Shown here: one piece after another, positions 62,931 to 64,000 of the stretch
How positions within the stretch are numbered: the stretch's first letter is position 1
How the letters are laid out: the number at the start of each line of letters is the position of its first letter
Made by a program: the position numbers and the translations under genes
From: Chaetoceros tenuissimus
Lineage: Eukaryota; Bacillariophyta; Thalassiosirophyceae; Chaetocerotales; Chaetocerotaceae
Assembly (NCBI GenBank): GCA_021927905.1
Contig: BLLK01000062.1
Coordinates: 1,736,001-1,800,000 of the forward strand
Length of the DNA: 64,000 nt
Direction: 5' to 3'
The notes under the pieces: generated by a model
What the model was told of the DNA's origin: nothing
What the model saw: only the letters and a program-made list of their open reading frames with translations
Databases searched by the model: none

Positions 62931-63676
62931 ATGAAGCACAAAACAAGATTGAAACTTTTCACAGCTTTTCAATTGATTTCATCTTGTTATGCATTCTCTA
63001 CACAATCCAGCAATGATTCTCGGACAAATACACCTATTGGCACATCTCATTCATATATAAGCACATATTCTACCGGTTCAACTGCTTTGCAAATGGATTT
63101 CAGAAGTTTGTTCAATAATCCATTTGACAATAACGATGACGAGGAAAAGAAGAATGAAGAAAAGTACTTTGAAGATGAGGACGACTCAGACGATGGAGAT
63201 TATCTTGGATGTACCAATATATTCAAAATAAAAGGTATGTCTTTACTATGATGTAATATCTTGAACTGGACAGCTTCATGAAAGTTTTCTTACGAAATTT
63301 TCGTTCTGTAGCAAAATCACTTAAAGTTGGTGGATGTCGTTTATACCTTTCCTTATTTCTGATTGGGGAGGTGAATAATCCAGAACGAAATACTTGGAAG
63401 ATGGATCAGAATGAAGAAGGAGGCATAGATTTATACTACAATGATTCAACAGGTGCCATGATTATCACATTCGACGATGAAGAAATTGCTGTGAATAGAA
63501 TGGGTTCAGCACCATCTATGAATTATTTAATGCACGAGACAGGAGTTATCAACGGTATGCTAGATCAGCTTGATGAAATCGCATTTGATACAAGTATCGA
63601 CGAGAAAGATAGATTAATCTTGTTGACGAAAGGTGACGAAATCGATGTTGTTAGGGAGTCACTATCTTTCAACTAG
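62931..63676 (+). CDS. Plastid-targeted protein of unknown function
   Basis: Two exons, 62931-63234 and 63312-63676, joining to 222 aa. Signal peptide ends SCYAFSTQ (diatom plastid context). After a Ser/Thr-rich linker comes an acidic stretch (FDNNDDEEKKNEEKYFEDEDDSDDGD kept short here as an acid run). The second exon is compact: LKVGGCRLYLSLFLIGEVN, TWKMDQNEEGGIDLYYNDST, AMIITFDDEEIAVNRMGSAP, suggesting a beta-rich soluble domain. I do not recognise the family. The open frame extends upstream to 62910 but begins at TTG. Confidence 0.6.
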
Positions 63677-63771
63677 ATTATGAACTACATTTCCAATTTT
63701 GTAATTTATCTGAATCTTTACTTTACAATACAATCCACATTTTATTCTATTTAATTTTACTGCATCTCTAT

Positions 63772-64000
63772 TTATGTAGATTCTTCACTTTGATCTTCTG
63801 CAGATGCTGCTTCTGGCGGCTTTGGCGCTAAAAGTGCACCTTGAACAAGAATTCCAATTGAAAATGTAGTCGATATAATGTTTACAAGAAGCAACAATAT
63901 GTTTCCATCGTAGGAGCTAGTTTCCTTCATTTGCTGTACAAAATCGAGAACTCCAAAAATTCCCATAGCTCCAGTCGCAAGTAATAGACCAGATGTAGCG
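63772..64000 (-). CDS. Partial gene running out of the window: small membrane protein
   Basis: The frame is open to the window edge (last visible upstream residues ATSGLLLATGAMG), so the N-terminus is missing. The visible ~76 residues contain two hydrophobic stretches (TSGLLLATGAMGIFGVLDFV and NILLLLVNIISTTFSIGILVQGALLA) and an acidic Ser/Glu tail. Family not recognised; may be a thylakoid or envelope protein. Confidence 0.5.
   Translation of the reverse strand, partial: ATSGLLLATGAMGIFGVLDFVQQMKETSSYDGNILLLLVNIISTTFSIGILVQGALLAPKPPEAASAEDQSEEST

Overview
The window looks like nuclear DNA of a centric diatom. Its genes are compact and AT-rich with short GT-AG introns. Many proteins begin with a signal peptide ending in the diatom plastid cleavage context (AFAP, AFG, AFQ and similar). 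There is a divergent violaxanthin de-epoxidase / zeaxanthin epoxidase gene pair, and an intraflagellar-transport gene (IFT38) that fits a lineage with flagellated sperm. A Chaetoceros-like species is my guess from overall character; I could not search a database.

Layout. 1-6 kb: a CDCA7-type zinc-finger protein, an endonuclease/exonuclease/phosphatase-fold enzyme, an auxilin-like J-domain protein and a small REC114-like protein. 6-25.5 kb: a tandem array. A 3.2-kb host segment (a complete TRM11-like tRNA methyltransferase gene plus the 3' part of an ArfGAP-like gene) occurs three times as direct repeats. The first two copies are each followed by a 4.43-kb foreign element. That element carries one long C-rich ORF starting with an RNase H-like fold, a structured 3' UTR and a (CCTAAA)n tail. 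Only the third host copy keeps the complete ArfGAP-like gene.

26-43.7 kb: an amino-acid transporter, a WW-CD225 membrane protein, a mitochondrial-type ferredoxin, a thylakoid protein with a Tat-like signal, FAM32A-like, tRNA-Val(AAC), a CIA30-domain plastid protein, a JMJD6-like JmjC oxygenase, SEC62 and IFT38/CLUAP1. 43.7-46.1 kb has no convincing gene. 46-64 kb is rich in plastid-directed genes: a DnaG-type primase assembled here from three exons including a 26-nt microexon, a SAM methyltransferase, a small thylakoid protein, VDE, ZEP, a type I thylakoid signal peptidase and an unknown plastid protein. These are interspersed with a Kir-type potassium channel, LSM14/RAP55 and a two-TM acyltransferase-like protein.

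The most unusual structure is the element/host array. The element ends in telomere-like repeats, and the flanking 'duplication' is over 3 kb rather than the usual few bases. The copies are mosaics of one another, which implies recombination or gene conversion after insertion; an assembly or haplotype artefact must be excluded first. Exon models were built by eye from GT-AG sites and reading-frame continuity; no transcript data were available. ATG starts were chosen throughout.
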